DNA of 64,000 nt from assembly GCF_001648155.1 (NCBI RefSeq), contig NZ_CP015199.1, forward strand, positions 744,001 through 808,000. Reading direction: 5' to 3'. The position numbers and the translations under genes are program-made. The notes beneath the pieces are model-generated. The model searched no databases. It saw only the letters and a program-made list of their open reading frames with translations, and was not told the DNA's origin. Below are positions 38,521 to 47,807 of the stretch, piece after piece (within the stretch, counting starts at the first letter, position 1; each line of letters begins with the position of its first letter). This DNA is from Chryseobacterium glaciei. Its GTDB lineage: Bacteria; Bacteroidota; Bacteroidia; Flavobacteriales; Weeksellaceae.

Positions 38521-38550
38521 AAAAGAGGCTTTTAGTAAGCCTCTTTTTGT
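38518..38550 (+). terminator. Terminator of the deacetylase-acetyltransferase operon
   Basis: AAAAGAGGCTT and AAGCCTCTTTT form an 11-bp stem around TTAGT, directly after the stop and followed by T-run sequence. It may also serve the convergent M16 gene. Confidence 0.85.
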
Positions 38551-38587
38551 TTTAATACTACTTGGGATATTGTTTTATTGTGTTTTT

Positions 38588-38634
38588 GACAGGATTTCAT
38601 CCTGCCCTTTGTTAAGTCGCCACTTCGTGGCTCC
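38588..38634. repeat. Small palindromic intergenic repeat
   Basis: Contains CAGGATTTCATCCTG and GCCACTTCGTGGC hairpins in tandem. The latter looks like part of a dispersed repeat family rather than a terminator, as there is no T-run. Confidence 0.5.
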
Positions 38635-38639
38635 CATTT

Positions 38640-41525
38640 TTAATGTCCGAAGATATCTTTTAAAGTCAATTCTTTAAACTCTCCCATTTGGTTGACGGCT
38701 TCCATATTCAGGTTTTCTCGTTTCCCAATAATGGCGGTATTGAAATGAACAGGTTTTATTTCGGTCTGATAAAACTGCTTCACATCATCAAATTTCAGAC
38801 TTTGAATCTGCTGATAAATATCTTTCCTAAAATCATGCGAAATGCCTATTTTTTTTAACCTTAAGGTATTGAAGAAAATAGTAGTTCGTGTAATTCTTGT
38901 TGATGCAATTTGTTTTAAGGCGGCATTTCTGGCATTTTCAAATTGAGTTGGTACTTCAGGAAGTTCACTCATCAATTCGCTCATTGTGTCAACTGCAATC
39001 TGCAATTTATCGGGCTGTGTTCCGATGTATGTCGTAATATAATCCGGATGTCCCGATTCCGCGTTGGCAGCATAAGAAACGTATGCAGAATACGCCAAAC
39101 TCTTGCTCTCACGGATTTCCTGAAAAACAATGGACGACAATCCTCTTCCGAAATATTCATTGAAAACATTGATTTTTCCGAAGTTTGCGGTGTTGACTTC
39201 ATTTCCTCTTCCAATTTTACTCATTTCCATTTGAACCATGTCATAGTTCATGAAATAGACATTTCCTTTAGTTTCCGGTTCAGGATATTTTTTAGGCTCA
39301 GGAATTTGAAGACTTGCCGTTTCAATATATTTTTCAATATAATTAGTAAAGTTTTCAAAGTTTTTCCCGTAGAAAAATAGTTGATAAGGATAATCAAACA
39401 GTTTTTTCATTTTGTCTGTAAACACTTCAACATTCGTACTTTCCAATTCTTCTTTAGAAATAATATCTGTAAAACGTGAAAATTCGCCGAGCTTTGTATA
39501 GTTCGTCAAAGCCGTCATAATACGGTTTTTATCTTTTTTTACCGCTTCACGATTTTCAAGAATGGTTTCCACAAACTGATTGTAAATTTCCTGATCTGGC
39601 TTTACGTTATGCATCCAGTGTTGAAGCAATTCAATTCCCTGTTCAAGGTTTTCTTCTAATCCGCTCAATGAGATCAAAAGTTGATCGGCAGAGGTTTTAA
39701 AATCGTTGCTTACTCCAATTTTAAAGAACTCTTTTTTAAGATCTTCGGGAGAAAATTTTTCCGTACCGAGATATTGAAGAACTTGGGTAGAAATCCCCAA
39801 ATCTCTGTCGTGATCGCTTCCAAAAGGAAAAATAAAGTGAGCCTGAGCAATTTCATTATATTTATTTTTAACGAAACTCAGTTTCTTATCTTTAACCGTA
39901 GCTGTTTTTATTTCTTTTTGATAATCAATAAATTCAGGTTGAATATCTGCTGTTTTTTCTGCTAAAATCTCCTGTAAAAATTCAGATTGCGCTTCACGGT
40001 TGATTTTTATTGGCGTAATTCCAGGGTTATCAACTCTTAATAATTTATCGTTAACTCCTTTTTCTTTGTTGATGATAACGTAATTATCTTTAAAGAACTC
40101 ATTCGAAAAATCTACAACTTCTTCTTTGGTAACGGTAGAATATTCATCCATCTCGCTCAGTTCCTGTTCCCAAGTTCTGCCTTTGATGTAAGTATCATAA
40201 AGATTTGTTGCAAGGCCATCAGCTGTTTCCAACGCTTTCATTCTTTGAAGTTTAAAATCGTTGATGATGGCAGGAAGCATCCAATCCGGAAAATCTCCTT
40301 TTTTCAGCAATTCGATCTGCTCCAATACCATTTCTTTGGCTTCATTCAACGTTTGCATTTCTTTTGGAACGGCAACAATTGAAAAATATCCGTATTCTTT
40401 CAACCCAACCGAAAAAGCCTGTGCCCAAAGCATTCTTTGCGTCTGGTTAATATTTAAATCTAATAATCCAGCTTCTCCTCTATTGCTTAAAATATTTGCT
40501 ACAATATCGGCTAATATCGCTTCTCGGCTTCCATAGCTCCCGGTTCTCCAAGCCAATTGAGTTCTCGGAGTTGTCGGACTTTTTACTGTTCTTTCTACAA
40601 TCTCAGTAAGTGGTTTTTCAATGATTGGGCTCTTCTTTGGTAATTCTTTGTAAGGAATTGCTTCAAAATACTGATCTACAAGCTGAATTGTTTCTTCAAA
40701 ATCCAGATCACCCACGAAAACCATTGCATAATTATTAGGAACATAATATTCATCAAAATATTTATGAATAGCCTTCATAGAAGGATTTTTCAAATGTTCC
40801 GGTTTTCCTAAAGTCGTTTGCTGACCATTCGGATGGGTTGGAAAAAGAGCATCCATCAGCTCATAATTCACCAACCTTGAATCATTATCCTGCGCTCTGT
40901 TGAACTCTTCGTAAACTGATTCTAATTCAGTGTGAAAAAGTCTTAACGTTAATTCAGAAAATCTTTCTTTCTCGACTTTCAGCCATTTTTCAAGTTCATT
41001 ATTCGGAATGTTATTTTTGTAAACAGTTTCGTCAAACCAAGTGTGGGCGTTCGTTCCGCTTGCGCCTAATGAAGAAATTACCTTATCATATTCATTTGCA
41101 ATCGCATACTGACTCGCTTCCTGAGAAACTTCATCTATTTTTGTATAGATTTCTTTCTTTTTTTCAGGGTCTTGTTCTGTTTTATGTTGCTCGTATAAGT
41201 CAGAAATCTGGTCTAATAAAACCTTTTCCTTTTCCCAGTTTTGAGTTCCTAATTTTGAAGTTCCCTTAAACATCATATGTTCAAGATAATGTGCCAACCC
41301 TGTATTGTCAGCCGGATCGTTATTACTTCCAGTTCTCACAGGAATGTAGGTCTGAATCCTCGGAGCATCAAAATTCTGAGCAAGAAAAACCTTCAACCCG
41401 TTTTTTAGGGTATAAATTCTTACTTTATTTTCGTCCTGAGTTATGGTAGTATATTCGTAGTTATTTTTATCGGTATGAATCGTCTCCTTATATCTTTTGT
41501 CGGTCATATATAAATTCATTTTCAT
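38640..41525 (-). CDS. M16 (pitrilysin-like) metallopeptidase
   Basis: A 961-residue zinc peptidase of the insulinase/pitrilysin family, consistent with four homologous ~240-residue modules. The inverted zinc motif HYLEH (His79, Glu82, His83) is intact and the third ligand is in ELESVYEEF. No signal peptide is present, so it may be cytosolic. I chose the ATG at 41525 (MKMNLYMTDK); the longer frame to 41564 would start upstream of a TACATTTG -7 box on this strand and so would not be in the transcript. It degrades peptides of tens of residues; physiological substrate unknown. Confidence 0.9.
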   Translation of the reverse strand: MKMNLYMTDKRYKETIHTDKNNYEYTTITQDENKVRIYTLKNGLKVFLAQNFDAPRIQTYIPVRTGSNNDPADNTGLAHYLEHMMFKGTSKLGTQNWEKEKVLLDQISDLYEQHKTEQDPEKKKEIYTKIDEVSQEASQYAIANEYDKVISSLGASGTNAHTWFDETVYKNNIPNNELEKWLKVEKERFSELTLRLFHTELESVYEEFNRAQDNDSRLVNYELMDALFPTHPNGQQTTLGKPEHLKNPSMKAIHKYFDEYYVPNNYAMVFVGDLDFEETIQLVDQYFEAIPYKELPKKSPIIEKPLTEIVERTVKSPTTPRTQLAWRTGSYGSREAILADIVANILSNRGEAGLLDLNINQTQRMLWAQAFSVGLKEYGYFSIVAVPKEMQTLNEAKEMVLEQIELLKKGDFPDWMLPAIINDFKLQRMKALETADGLATNLYDTYIKGRTWEQELSEMDEYSTVTKEEVVDFSNEFFKDNYVIINKEKGVNDKLLRVDNPGITPIKINREAQSEFLQEILAEKTADIQPEFIDYQKEIKTATVKDKKLSFVKNKYNEIAQAHFIFPFGSDHDRDLGISTQVLQYLGTEKFSPEDLKKEFFKIGVSNDFKTSADQLLISLSGLEENLEQGIELLQHWMHNVKPDQEIYNQFVETILENREAVKKDKNRIMTALTNYTKLGEFSRFTDIISKEELESTNVEVFTDKMKKLFDYPYQLFFYGKNFENFTNYIEKYIETASLQIPEPKKYPEPETKGNVYFMNYDMVQMEMSKIGRGNEVNTANFGKINVFNEYFGRGLSSIVFQEIRESKSLAYSAYVSYAANAESGHPDYITTYIGTQPDKLQIAVDTMSELMSELPEVPTQFENARNAALKQIASTRITRTTIFFNTLRLKKIGISHDFRKDIYQQIQSLKFDDVKQFYQTEIKPVHFNTAIIGKRENLNMEAVNQMGEFKELTLKDIFGH

Positions 41526-41547
41526 TCTTTTAAGATTAGAATGTATA

Positions 41548-41555
41548 CAAATGTA
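41548..41555 (-). promoter_or_regulatory. -7 element for the M16 peptidase
   Basis: TACATTTG on the minus strand matches TAnnTTTG, 22 bp before the chosen ATG. No clear -33. Confidence 0.5.
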
Positions 41556-41658
41556 AGCAATCAAAAAAGAACACTTTCTACTTTTCCTATTATTACATCT
41601 ATTGCAACGATAATTAATTATGAATTACTTATTTCCAATTACTTATTATTTATTTTTC

Positions 41659-41768
41659 AGGAGCTATTTCGCGCTATCCACTCATACTCCTCACGCCAGC
41701 GCTCCCAACACCAAACCCTCCAACTTTCCCACTTCCTGTTGCGGGGTAACCGTTACTATCGCGGCTAG
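41659..41768. repeat. GC-rich dispersed-type repeat
   Basis: This segment is visibly richer in G+C than its surroundings. It begins GGAGCTATTTCGCGCTATCC and ends TTACTATCGCGGCTAGGC. That form is familiar from intergenic repeats of this genus group. No credible ORF. Confidence 0.5.
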
Positions 41769-41848
41769 GCTTTTGTCTGTAAATTATTATGCAACCATCC
41801 AATCAAAGATTTTTTTCATTGAACTTTTATATTATTTTTCTTCCAAAA

Positions 41849-41881
41849 AGCCTTGGCAAGGTTTAAAACCTTGCCAAGGCT
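41849..41881. repeat. 33-nt near-perfect palindrome
   Basis: Arms AGCCTTGGCAAGGTTT and its complement surround a single central base. There is no T-run, so it looks like a mobile palindromic repeat rather than a terminator. Confidence 0.7.
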
Positions 41882-41944
41882 CCCCAACAACAAAATCCAT
41901 CCTTTCCTTCTCACCTTTCTTAGCCTTTTTCCAAAATAATTATC

Positions 41945-41952
41945 TAAGTTTG
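41945..41952 (+). promoter_or_regulatory. -7 element for the NtrC-type regulator
   Basis: TAAGTTTG matches TAnnTTTG, 27 bp before the ATG at 41979. No clear -33. Confidence 0.5.
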
Positions 41953-41978
41953 CATTAAGTTTTCCCAAAATTACAACC

Positions 41979-43307
41979 ATGTCCGGAAACATTCTGATCA
42001 TCGATGATGAGATCAAGCTCCTGAAATTATTAGGAATGATCCTTTCCCAAGAAAATTTTAACGTAAAAGAAGCTTCCACAGCGCGTTCTGCAATGACGAT
42101 GTTGGAGCAATATGACTTTGATGTTGTGTTGAGCGACGTCCGGCTTCCCGATGCTTTCGGAGTTGATCTTGTGAAATCTATCAAAGCAAAATATCCTCAT
42201 CTGGAAATTATTTTAATGACCGCTTTCGGAAATATCACGGATGCTGTTCAGGCGATGAAAAACGGAGCTTACGATTATTTAGTAAAAGGTGATGATAACG
42301 AGAAAATTATTCCGTTGGTCTATAAAACGTTGGAAAAAGCAAAAGACAATAAATCCAAGATTGTTCAAAAAAGCAATATTCAAAAAGGATTCAATCAAAT
42401 TATTGGAATTTCTCCTTTAATTATTCAGGCTAAAAAACTGGCAGAGAGAGTTGCCTTAACAGATGCAACCGTTCTTTTAACGGGCGAAACCGGAACCGGA
42501 AAAGAAGTTTTTGCTAACGCCATTCATGAAGGAAGCGACAGAAATAAAAATAATTTTGTAGCGATTAATTGCTCTGCATTCAGCAAAGAAATTTTAGAAA
42601 GCGAACTTTTCGGGCACAAGCAAGGCTCTTTTACCGGAGCTATAAAAGATAAAAAAGGTTTAGTAGAAGAAGCTAACGGCGGAACTTTATTTCTTGATGA
42701 AATTGGTGAAATGCCCATCGAGCTTCAGGCAAAATTACTTCGTGTCTTGGAAACCAAAGAATTCATGAGAATGGGTGAAACGAAGGTCTCCAAATCAGAT
42801 TTCAGATTAATTGCTGCTACCAATAGAAATTTAGAAGACGAAATAAAACAGGCCCATTTCAGAGAAGATCTGTATTTCAGGTTGAATGTTTTCGAAATCA
42901 ATCTTCCTCCCCTTCGTGAAAGAAAAGAGGATTTAAAAGTTTTAGCTAAAAATTTCATTGATATTTTTTCGAACAAACTGCATTTGTCCTCCGTTAATGT
43001 TTCCTCGGAATATTATAAAGAATTAGAAAAAAACGACTGGAAAGGAAATATCCGCGAATTAAGAAATACCATCGAAAGAAGTTTAATCTTAATGAACGAT
43101 AATATTTTAGATACAGAAAGTCTTCCCCATTACTCTGAAAAAGTGACTTCTACAGAAAAAGATTCGTTAAGTATGCGATCTTTAGAAAAAGAACATATCC
43201 AAAAAGTGATTCAATACACCAAAGGAAACAAAGCGGAAGCAGCAAGACTGCTTGAAATTGGTATTGCAACGTTGTACCGCAAATTGGAAGAATATAATTT
43301 AAGATAA
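41979..43307 (+). CDS. Sigma-54-dependent response regulator (NtrC family) of the Kdp cluster
   Basis: A 442-residue activator: receiver (1-115; acidic pocket D9/D10, phospho-acceptor D53 in VVLSDVRLP), AAA+ domain (about 140-370) with Walker A GETGTGKE, the sigma-54 contact loop GSFTGA (standard GAFTGA with Ser) and Walker [13 protein letters not shown], then a Fis-type helix-turn-helix ([20 protein letters not shown]). It would open RpoN promoters in response to phosphorylation. It stands first in the Kdp cluster where other bacteria have the OmpR-type KdpE. The sensor partner is most likely the kinase at 52200. A terminator at 43477 separates it from kdp genes. Confidence 0.93.
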   Translation: MSGNILIIDDEIKLLKLLGMILSQENFNVKEASTARSAMTMLEQYDFDVVLSDVRLPDAFGVDLVKSIKAKYPHLEIILMTAFGNITDAVQAMKNGAYDYLVKGDDNEKIIPLVYKTLEKAKDNKSKIVQKSNIQKGFNQIIGISPLIIQAKKLAERVALTDATVLLTGETGTGKEVFANAIHEGSDRNKNNFVAINCSAFSKEILESELFGHKQGSFTGAIKDKKGLVEEANGGTLFLDEIGEMPIELQAKLLRVLETKEFMRMGETKVSKSDFRLIAATNRNLEDEIKQAHFREDLYFRLNVFEINLPPLRERKEDLKVLAKNFIDIFSNKLHLSSVNVSSEYYKELEKNDWKGNIRELRNTIERSLILMNDNILDTESLPHYSEKVTSTEKDSLSMRSLEKEHIQKVIQYTKGNKAEAARLLEIGIATLYRKLEEYNLR

Positions 43308-43310
43308 AAT

Positions 43311-43435
43311 TTAACCATTAAGATTTTATTTAAGATGTTAAGAATATTAAGATGAGCTTCGCTTTAAGCTTAAAAAAATCAGAATGATTTTACCTTAATT
43401 AAACTAAACTTCTTAAATAAAATCTTAATGGTTAA
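43311..43435. repeat. 125-bp palindromic (MITE-like) element, copy 1
   Basis: A perfect 25-bp terminal inverted repeat: left 43311-43335 (begins TTAACCATTAAGATTTTATT) and right 43411-43435. The same left-arm sequence, including TTAAGAATATTAAG, recurs in copy 2 at 45607-45730. No ORF. Confidence 0.85.
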
Positions 43436-43476
43436 AAAATAATTCAATATTCTATAAACCTATCATTATAATAATG

Positions 43477-43503
43477 AGCCTATCATTTTGATAGGCTTTT
43501 CTG
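43477..43503 (+). terminator. Terminator between regulator and kdp structural genes
   Basis: AGCCTATCA (43477-43485), loop TTT, TGATAGGCT (43489-43497) and a short T-run. It implies that the kdp genes have their own promoter. Confidence 0.85.
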
Positions 43504-43583
43504 TTTTGTGGCATCACTTCCAAATCCCGCAATACACTATCAATAAACCACTTACCTTACATTTAAATAAAACGGACTTTCTT

Positions 43584-43600
43584 TTGGCATATAGAATTTA
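43584..43600 (+). promoter_or_regulatory. Possible sigma-54 promoter of the kdp operon
   Basis: TTGGCAT (43584-43590) matches the -24 element; the -12 position falls on AATTTA, which lacks the usual GC. The predicted transcript start, about 43611, is 7 bases before the first micro-ORF. The neighbouring regulator is of sigma-54 type. This is a weak match. Confidence 0.3.
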
Positions 43601-43617
43601 AATAAAATATTCTAAAA

Positions 43618-43725
43618 ATGACAATTTCAAGAAAAACGTTCAAAAAACGGGAGCATTCAAAATTCAACTTTTTGATTGTATCGTATGTACTTTTTACTTT
43701 ATTAACCTTAATTGTAACATCATGA
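43618..43725 (+). CDS. Kdp-associated micro-ORF 1: 35-residue membrane peptide
   Basis: Too short for the usual ORF cut-off. It encodes a 35-residue peptide with a basic N-terminus (MTISRKTFKKREHSKF) and one hydrophobic helix (NFLIVSYVLFTLLTLIVTS). Its stop codon overlaps the next ATG (ATGA, 43722-43725), which argues for real translation. The charge pattern predicts the N-terminus on the cytoplasmic side. Location at the head of the kdp operon, before kdpF, suggests a role as a small accessory subunit or regulator of the Kdp pump. I do not recognise it. Confidence 0.6.
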   Translation: MTISRKTFKKREHSKFNFLIVSYVLFTLLTLIVTS

Positions 43726-43805
43726 TGCTCATTAGTTTAATACTGATTTTCGCAGTACTGTTTTGGCTTTTATACAAATCTGTTGATTTTTTCGACAAAA
43801 TATAA
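43722..43805 (+). CDS. Kdp-associated micro-ORF 2: 27-residue membrane peptide
   Basis: A 27-residue peptide MMLISLILIFAVLFWLLYKS followed by VDFFDKI. One transmembrane helix with an aromatic and charged C-terminal end. It overlaps micro-ORF 1 by 4 bp and lies 6 bp before kdpF. The shape is like KdpF (one helix plus a short tail), so it could be a second, diverged KdpF-like subunit. The start could be the second ATG at 43725. Function not known. Confidence 0.6.
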   Translation: MMLISLILIFAVLFWLLYKSVDFFDKI

Positions 43806-43811
43806 AAAATT

Positions 43812-43889
43812 ATGTGGAGTTTATTTATCCTTTCAATACTAGCCTTTGGGTACATCTGTTATGTTTTAACGAAACCTGAAAAATTTTAA
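43812..43889 (+). CDS. kdpF: KdpF, small stabilising subunit of the Kdp potassium pump
   Basis: A 25-residue peptide MWSLFILSILAFGYICYVLT then KPEKF. The single helix followed by GY-x-x-Y-x-L and a short PEKF tail parallels E. coli KdpF (LGYLVYALINAEAF). It lies 8 bp before kdpA, the canonical position. KdpF stabilises the KdpABC complex in the cytoplasmic membrane. Confidence 0.85.
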   Translation: MWSLFILSILAFGYICYVLTKPEKF

Positions 43890-43897
43890 TCAAAATC

Positions 43898-45592
43898 ATG
43901 AATACAGAAATTTTAGGCATCATAGCGATGTTCGCAATCACATTAGGTATTGGCATTTTCTTAGGGAAATACATTGCTGATGTTTACGGTTATAAAAAGA
44001 CTTTTTTAGATAAAATTTTTCAACCGATTGAAAATGCTATTTATAAAGTTTCAGGGATCAACCCTAGCCGCCAGATGACTTGGAAACAGAATATGTTTGC
44101 CATGCTGACCATTAATTTAGTTTGGTTCATCATCGGATTTTTCATCTTATTAAATCAATCATTACTTCCCTTAAACCCAGACGGTAACCCGGATATGTCG
44201 CCCGATCTGGCTTTTAATACCGCAATTTCTTTCTTAGTAAACTGTAATCTACAGCATTATTCGGGAGAAACGGGAGTCAGTTATTTAAGTCAGTTATACT
44301 TAATGTTTTTACAGTTTGTAACAGCTGCTACCGGAATGGCTGCTATGGCCGTACTTTTCAAAGCATTTAAAGAAAAAACGACTACAGAATTAGGTAATTT
44401 CTTCGATTTTTTCACCAAATCAATGATTAGAATATTAATTCCGATCAGTATTCTGGTCGCTTTTATTCTTTCTGCCAACGGAACGCCGATGACTTTCGAA
44501 GGGAAAGACCATATCACGAATCTTGAAGGTCAGAAAGTGGATGTTTCCAGAGGTCCGGTTGCTGCTTTTGTGGCAATTAAACACTTAGGAACAAATGGAG
44601 GAGGATTTTTCGGAGCCAATTCAGCACATCCGCTTGAAAATACCAATTACATGACCAATATGACGGAAATGGTTACGCAGATGATCATTCCTTTTGCATT
44701 GGTTTTTGCGTTAGGATTTTATTTAAAGAAAAGAAAACTTTCATGGACTATTTTCACTGTAATGACCATTGGTTTTCTAGCACTTGCCGTGCCGAATGTT
44801 GTAAATGAGACTCGTGGAAATCCATTAATTACAGAAATGGGAACCGATAATCATTTGGGTGCGATGGAAGGAAAAGAGATCCGTTTCGGAAGCGCCTCTT
44901 CAGGATATTGGAGTATTGCAACCACCGTAATTTCTACAGGTTCTGTGAACTCGATGCACGACAGTACGATGCCACTTTCAGGAATGAATCAGCTTTTAGC
45001 GATGATGATCAACTGTTTCTACGGTGGCTGTGGTGTCGGAATTCTGAACTACTTCATATTCATCATTCTTGCCGTATTTATGAGCGGTCTGATGGTGGGA
45101 CGAACCCCCGAATTTATGGGTAAAAAGATTGAAGCTAAAGAGATGAAAATAGCGATGATCGTTGCTTTATTCCATCCATTTTTAATTCTTGTCGGTACCG
45201 CTTTAACGGCTTACTTTCCTGAATTCGGAGCCAAGACATTAAATAATCCTGGATTCCATGGTTTTAGTGAAATGTTGTATGAATTCACTTCATCATCCGC
45301 CAACAACGGATCCGGATTTGAAGGATTGGGAGACAACACCCCTTGGTGGAATATCTCAACAGGAGTTGTGCTGCTGTTATCAAGATTTATCCCGATCATC
45401 GGCCCGATTGCGATTGCAGGATGTTTAGCTCAGAAAAAATACATCCCGGAAAGTGCAGGAACTTTAAAAACGGATACCGCAACTTTTGGATTTATGACTT
45501 TAGCCGTCATTCTTTTAATCGCTGCCTTGTCTTTCTTCCCTGCTCTTACATTAGGGCCTATTGCAGAACAACTTCAATATTTTTCTAAATAA
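43898..45592 (+). CDS. kdpA: Potassium-transporting ATPase subunit A
   Basis: A 564-residue multispan membrane protein homologous to KtrB/TrkH-type channels. Selectivity-filter-like motifs are visible: VNCNLQHYSGE (~110), LGTNGGGFFGANSAHP (~230), NCFYGGCGVG (~375) and SSSANNGSGFEGL (~468). Length matches KdpA (about 557). It selects K+ and passes it to the KdpB translocation site. It is followed not directly by kdpB but by a palindromic repeat in a 163-bp gap, unlike the tightly packed operon of many bacteria. Confidence 0.97.
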   Translation: MNTEILGIIAMFAITLGIGIFLGKYIADVYGYKKTFLDKIFQPIENAIYKVSGINPSRQMTWKQNMFAMLTINLVWFIIGFFILLNQSLLPLNPDGNPDMSPDLAFNTAISFLVNCNLQHYSGETGVSYLSQLYLMFLQFVTAATGMAAMAVLFKAFKEKTTTELGNFFDFFTKSMIRILIPISILVAFILSANGTPMTFEGKDHITNLEGQKVDVSRGPVAAFVAIKHLGTNGGGFFGANSAHPLENTNYMTNMTEMVTQMIIPFALVFALGFYLKKRKLSWTIFTVMTIGFLALAVPNVVNETRGNPLITEMGTDNHLGAMEGKEIRFGSASSGYWSIATTVISTGSVNSMHDSTMPLSGMNQLLAMMINCFYGGCGVGILNYFIFIILAVFMSGLMVGRTPEFMGKKIEAKEMKIAMIVALFHPFLILVGTALTAYFPEFGAKTLNNPGFHGFSEMLYEFTSSSANNGSGFEGLGDNTPWWNISTGVVLLLSRFIPIIGPIAIAGCLAQKKYIPESAGTLKTDTATFGFMTLAVILLIAALSFFPALTLGPIAEQLQYFSK

Positions 45593-45606
45593 AAATCAAA
45601 TAATTA

Positions 45607-45730
45607 AACCATTAAGATTTATTTAAGAAGTTAAGAATATTAAGCTAATTATAATCAAATCATTAAGCTTAAAATATTCAGAGAATATTTTCTTAACTCA
45701 ACTTAACTTCTTAAATAAATCTTAATGGTT
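45607..45730. repeat. 124-bp palindromic (MITE-like) element, copy 2
   Basis: Perfect 29-bp terminal inverted repeat: left 45607-45635 (begins AACCATTAAGATTTATTTAA) and right 45702-45730. It is homologous to copy 1 at 43311-43435 and fills most of the space between kdpA and kdpB. In the transcript it would fold into a long hairpin. Confidence 0.85.
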
Positions 45731-45755
45731 CAAATAAAAAAAATCATTCAAAGCA

Positions 45756-47795
45756 ATGAAAAATCAATCACAAACATTGTTTCAAAAAGATTTGGTCAAC
45801 GAAGCTATCAGACAGTCTTTCGTTAAGCTGAATCCGAAAATCATGTTTAAAAACCCTGTTATGTTTCTGGTAGAAATCGGAACAATCGTTATGTTCATCG
45901 TGAGCTTATTTAGCTTGTCGGGTGACAAAACACAGGGCAGTTTTACCTATAATTTCTTAGTATTCATTATCTTATTTTTCACTGTTTTATTTGCCAATTT
46001 CGCCGAAGCTATCGCCGAAGCAAGAGGAAAAGCACAGGCAGATACCCTAAGAAAAACCAGAGAGGAAACTCCGGCTAAATTAATCGTAGACAACAAACCT
46101 GGATTTCAAGTAGAAACAGCTTTAAAAATGTCTGCTGAAATGAAACTGGGAGATATTTTCCTTTGTGAAGCAGGCGACCAGATCCCGATGGATGGTGAAA
46201 TTATCGAAGGTTTAGCAACAATCGATGAATCAGCCATTACAGGAGAAAGCGCGCCCGTTATCAGAGAATCAGGTGGAGATAAAAGCTCCGTAACAGGCGG
46301 TACAAAAGTACTTTCCGACAGAATAAAAGTAAAAGTCACCACAAAACCGGGTGAGTCTTTTCTAGATAAAATGATTGCCCTTGTAGAAGGTGCATCAAGA
46401 CAAAAAACACCTAACGAGATCGCTTTAACCATATTGTTAGCCGGGTTTACCCTTACTTTCATTATCGTTACAGTTACTTTAAAGCCTTTTGCAGATTATT
46501 CGCAGACGCCAATCACCATTGCGGCATTTATATCACTTTTCGTTTGTTTGATACCCACAACGATTGGAGGTCTGCTTTCTGCGATTGGAATTGCGGGGAT
46601 GGACAGAGCTTTAAGAGCCAACGTTATCACAAAAAGTGGTAAAGCGGTTGAAACTGCCGGAGATATTGATGTCTTATTACTGGATAAAACAGGAACCATT
46701 ACCATTGGAAACCGTAAAGCAACCCAATTTCATCCTTCTAATAATATTGATATTAATGAATTTATAAAAGCTTCGGCGTTAAGTTCTGTTGCCGATGAAA
46801 CTCCGGAAGGAAAATCAATTATAGAATTAAGCGAATTAAAATCTGAAGACTTGCTTGTTCCAAATCCTGTCTATATTGATTTTACGGCCGAAACCAGAAC
46901 TTCAGGTATTGATTTTGAAAACACAAGAATTAGAAAAGGAGCTTACGACACAATTAAAAAACTGACTGAAAAAGCCGGAAATATTTTCCCTCCCGAAACT
47001 CAGGAAGCAACAACTAAAATTTCTGAAAACGGAGGAACTCCTTTAGTCGTTTCTGTGAATGAAGAGGTTTGGGGCGTTATTGAACTTCAGGATATTATCA
47101 AAACAGGAATTCAGGAACGTTTTCAACGATTGAGAAAAATGGGTGTGAAAACGGTGATGGTAACGGGAGATAATCCTTTAACCGCCAAATTTATCGCAGA
47201 AAAAGCCGGAGTAGATGATTTTATCGCAGAAGCTAAACCTGAAGACAAGATGAATTATATCAAAAAAGAACAGCAGGAAGGTAAACTGGTTGCGATGATG
47301 GGTGACGGAACGAATGACGCGCCCGCTCTTGCTCAAGCCGATGTCGGTGTTGCGATGAACAGCGGAACTCAGGCCGCCAAAGAGGCAGGAAACATGGTTG
47401 ATTTGGATAATGATCCAACAAAATTGATTGAAATCGTAGAAATCGGAAAACAATTATTAATGACTCGTGGAACATTGACCACTTTCAGTATTGCGAATGA
47501 TGTTGCTAAATATTTTGCCATTATTCCGGCATTGTTTATCACTTTTATTCCGGCGCTTCAGAAATTGAATATCATGAATCTTCACAGTCCGGAATCAGCG
47601 ATTTTATCTGCAATCATATTTAATGCGATCATCATTCCGATCCTTATTCCATTGGCTTTAAAAGGCGTTGCTTATAAACCAATTGGGGCAAGTGCTTTAT
47701 TAAGAAGAAATCTTTTGATCTATGGTTTGGGAGGAATTATCGCACCATTCATTGGAATAAAGATTATCGATTTATTTATCAGTCTATTCTTTTAA
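45756..47795 (+). CDS. kdpB: Potassium-transporting ATPase ATP-binding subunit B
   Basis: A 679-residue P-type ATPase. Phosphorylated Asp310 lies in [13 protein letters not shown]; actuator motif [13 protein letters not shown]-domain hinge [23 protein letters not shown] and nucleotide-domain [17 protein letters not shown] are all present, as is the family ion-passage segment [12 protein letters not shown]. Length matches KdpB (682 in E. coli). It energises K+ uptake through KdpA. It is separated from kdpA by the palindromic element and is 12 bp before kdpC. Confidence 0.97.
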   Translation: MKNQSQTLFQKDLVNEAIRQSFVKLNPKIMFKNPVMFLVEIGTIVMFIVSLFSLSGDKTQGSFTYNFLVFIILFFTVLFANFAEAIAEARGKAQADTLRKTREETPAKLIVDNKPGFQVETALKMSAEMKLGDIFLCEAGDQIPMDGEIIEGLATIDESAITGESAPVIRESGGDKSSVTGGTKVLSDRIKVKVTTKPGESFLDKMIALVEGASRQKTPNEIALTILLAGFTLTFIIVTVTLKPFADYSQTPITIAAFISLFVCLIPTTIGGLLSAIGIAGMDRALRANVITKSGKAVETAGDIDVLLLDKTGTITIGNRKATQFHPSNNIDINEFIKASALSSVADETPEGKSIIELSELKSEDLLVPNPVYIDFTAETRTSGIDFENTRIRKGAYDTIKKLTEKAGNIFPPETQEATTKISENGGTPLVVSVNEEVWGVIELQDIIKTGIQERFQRLRKMGVKTVMVTGDNPLTAKFIAEKAGVDDFIAEAKPEDKMNYIKKEQQEGKLVAMMGDGTNDAPALAQADVGVAMNSGTQAAKEAGNMVDLDNDPTKLIEIVEIGKQLLMTRGTLTTFSIANDVAKYFAIIPALFITFIPALQKLNIMNLHSPESAILSAIIFNAIIIPILIPLALKGVAYKPIGASALLRRNLLIYGLGGIIAPFIGIKIIDLFISLFF

Positions 47796-47807
47796 AAATT
47801 AAAAAAA

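Noticed and set aside
39681..40536. Long plus-strand frames within the M16 gene
   Set aside because: Antisense shadows of a conserved protease.
41541..41958. Two overlapping ORFs on the plus strand
   Set aside because: They cross the GC-rich repeat and the 33-nt palindrome and are typical of false frames in repeats.
43508..43530. A GTGGCAT...CCCGCAA stretch as a sigma-54 promoter
   Set aside because: The GG and GC are 17 bases apart instead of 10.
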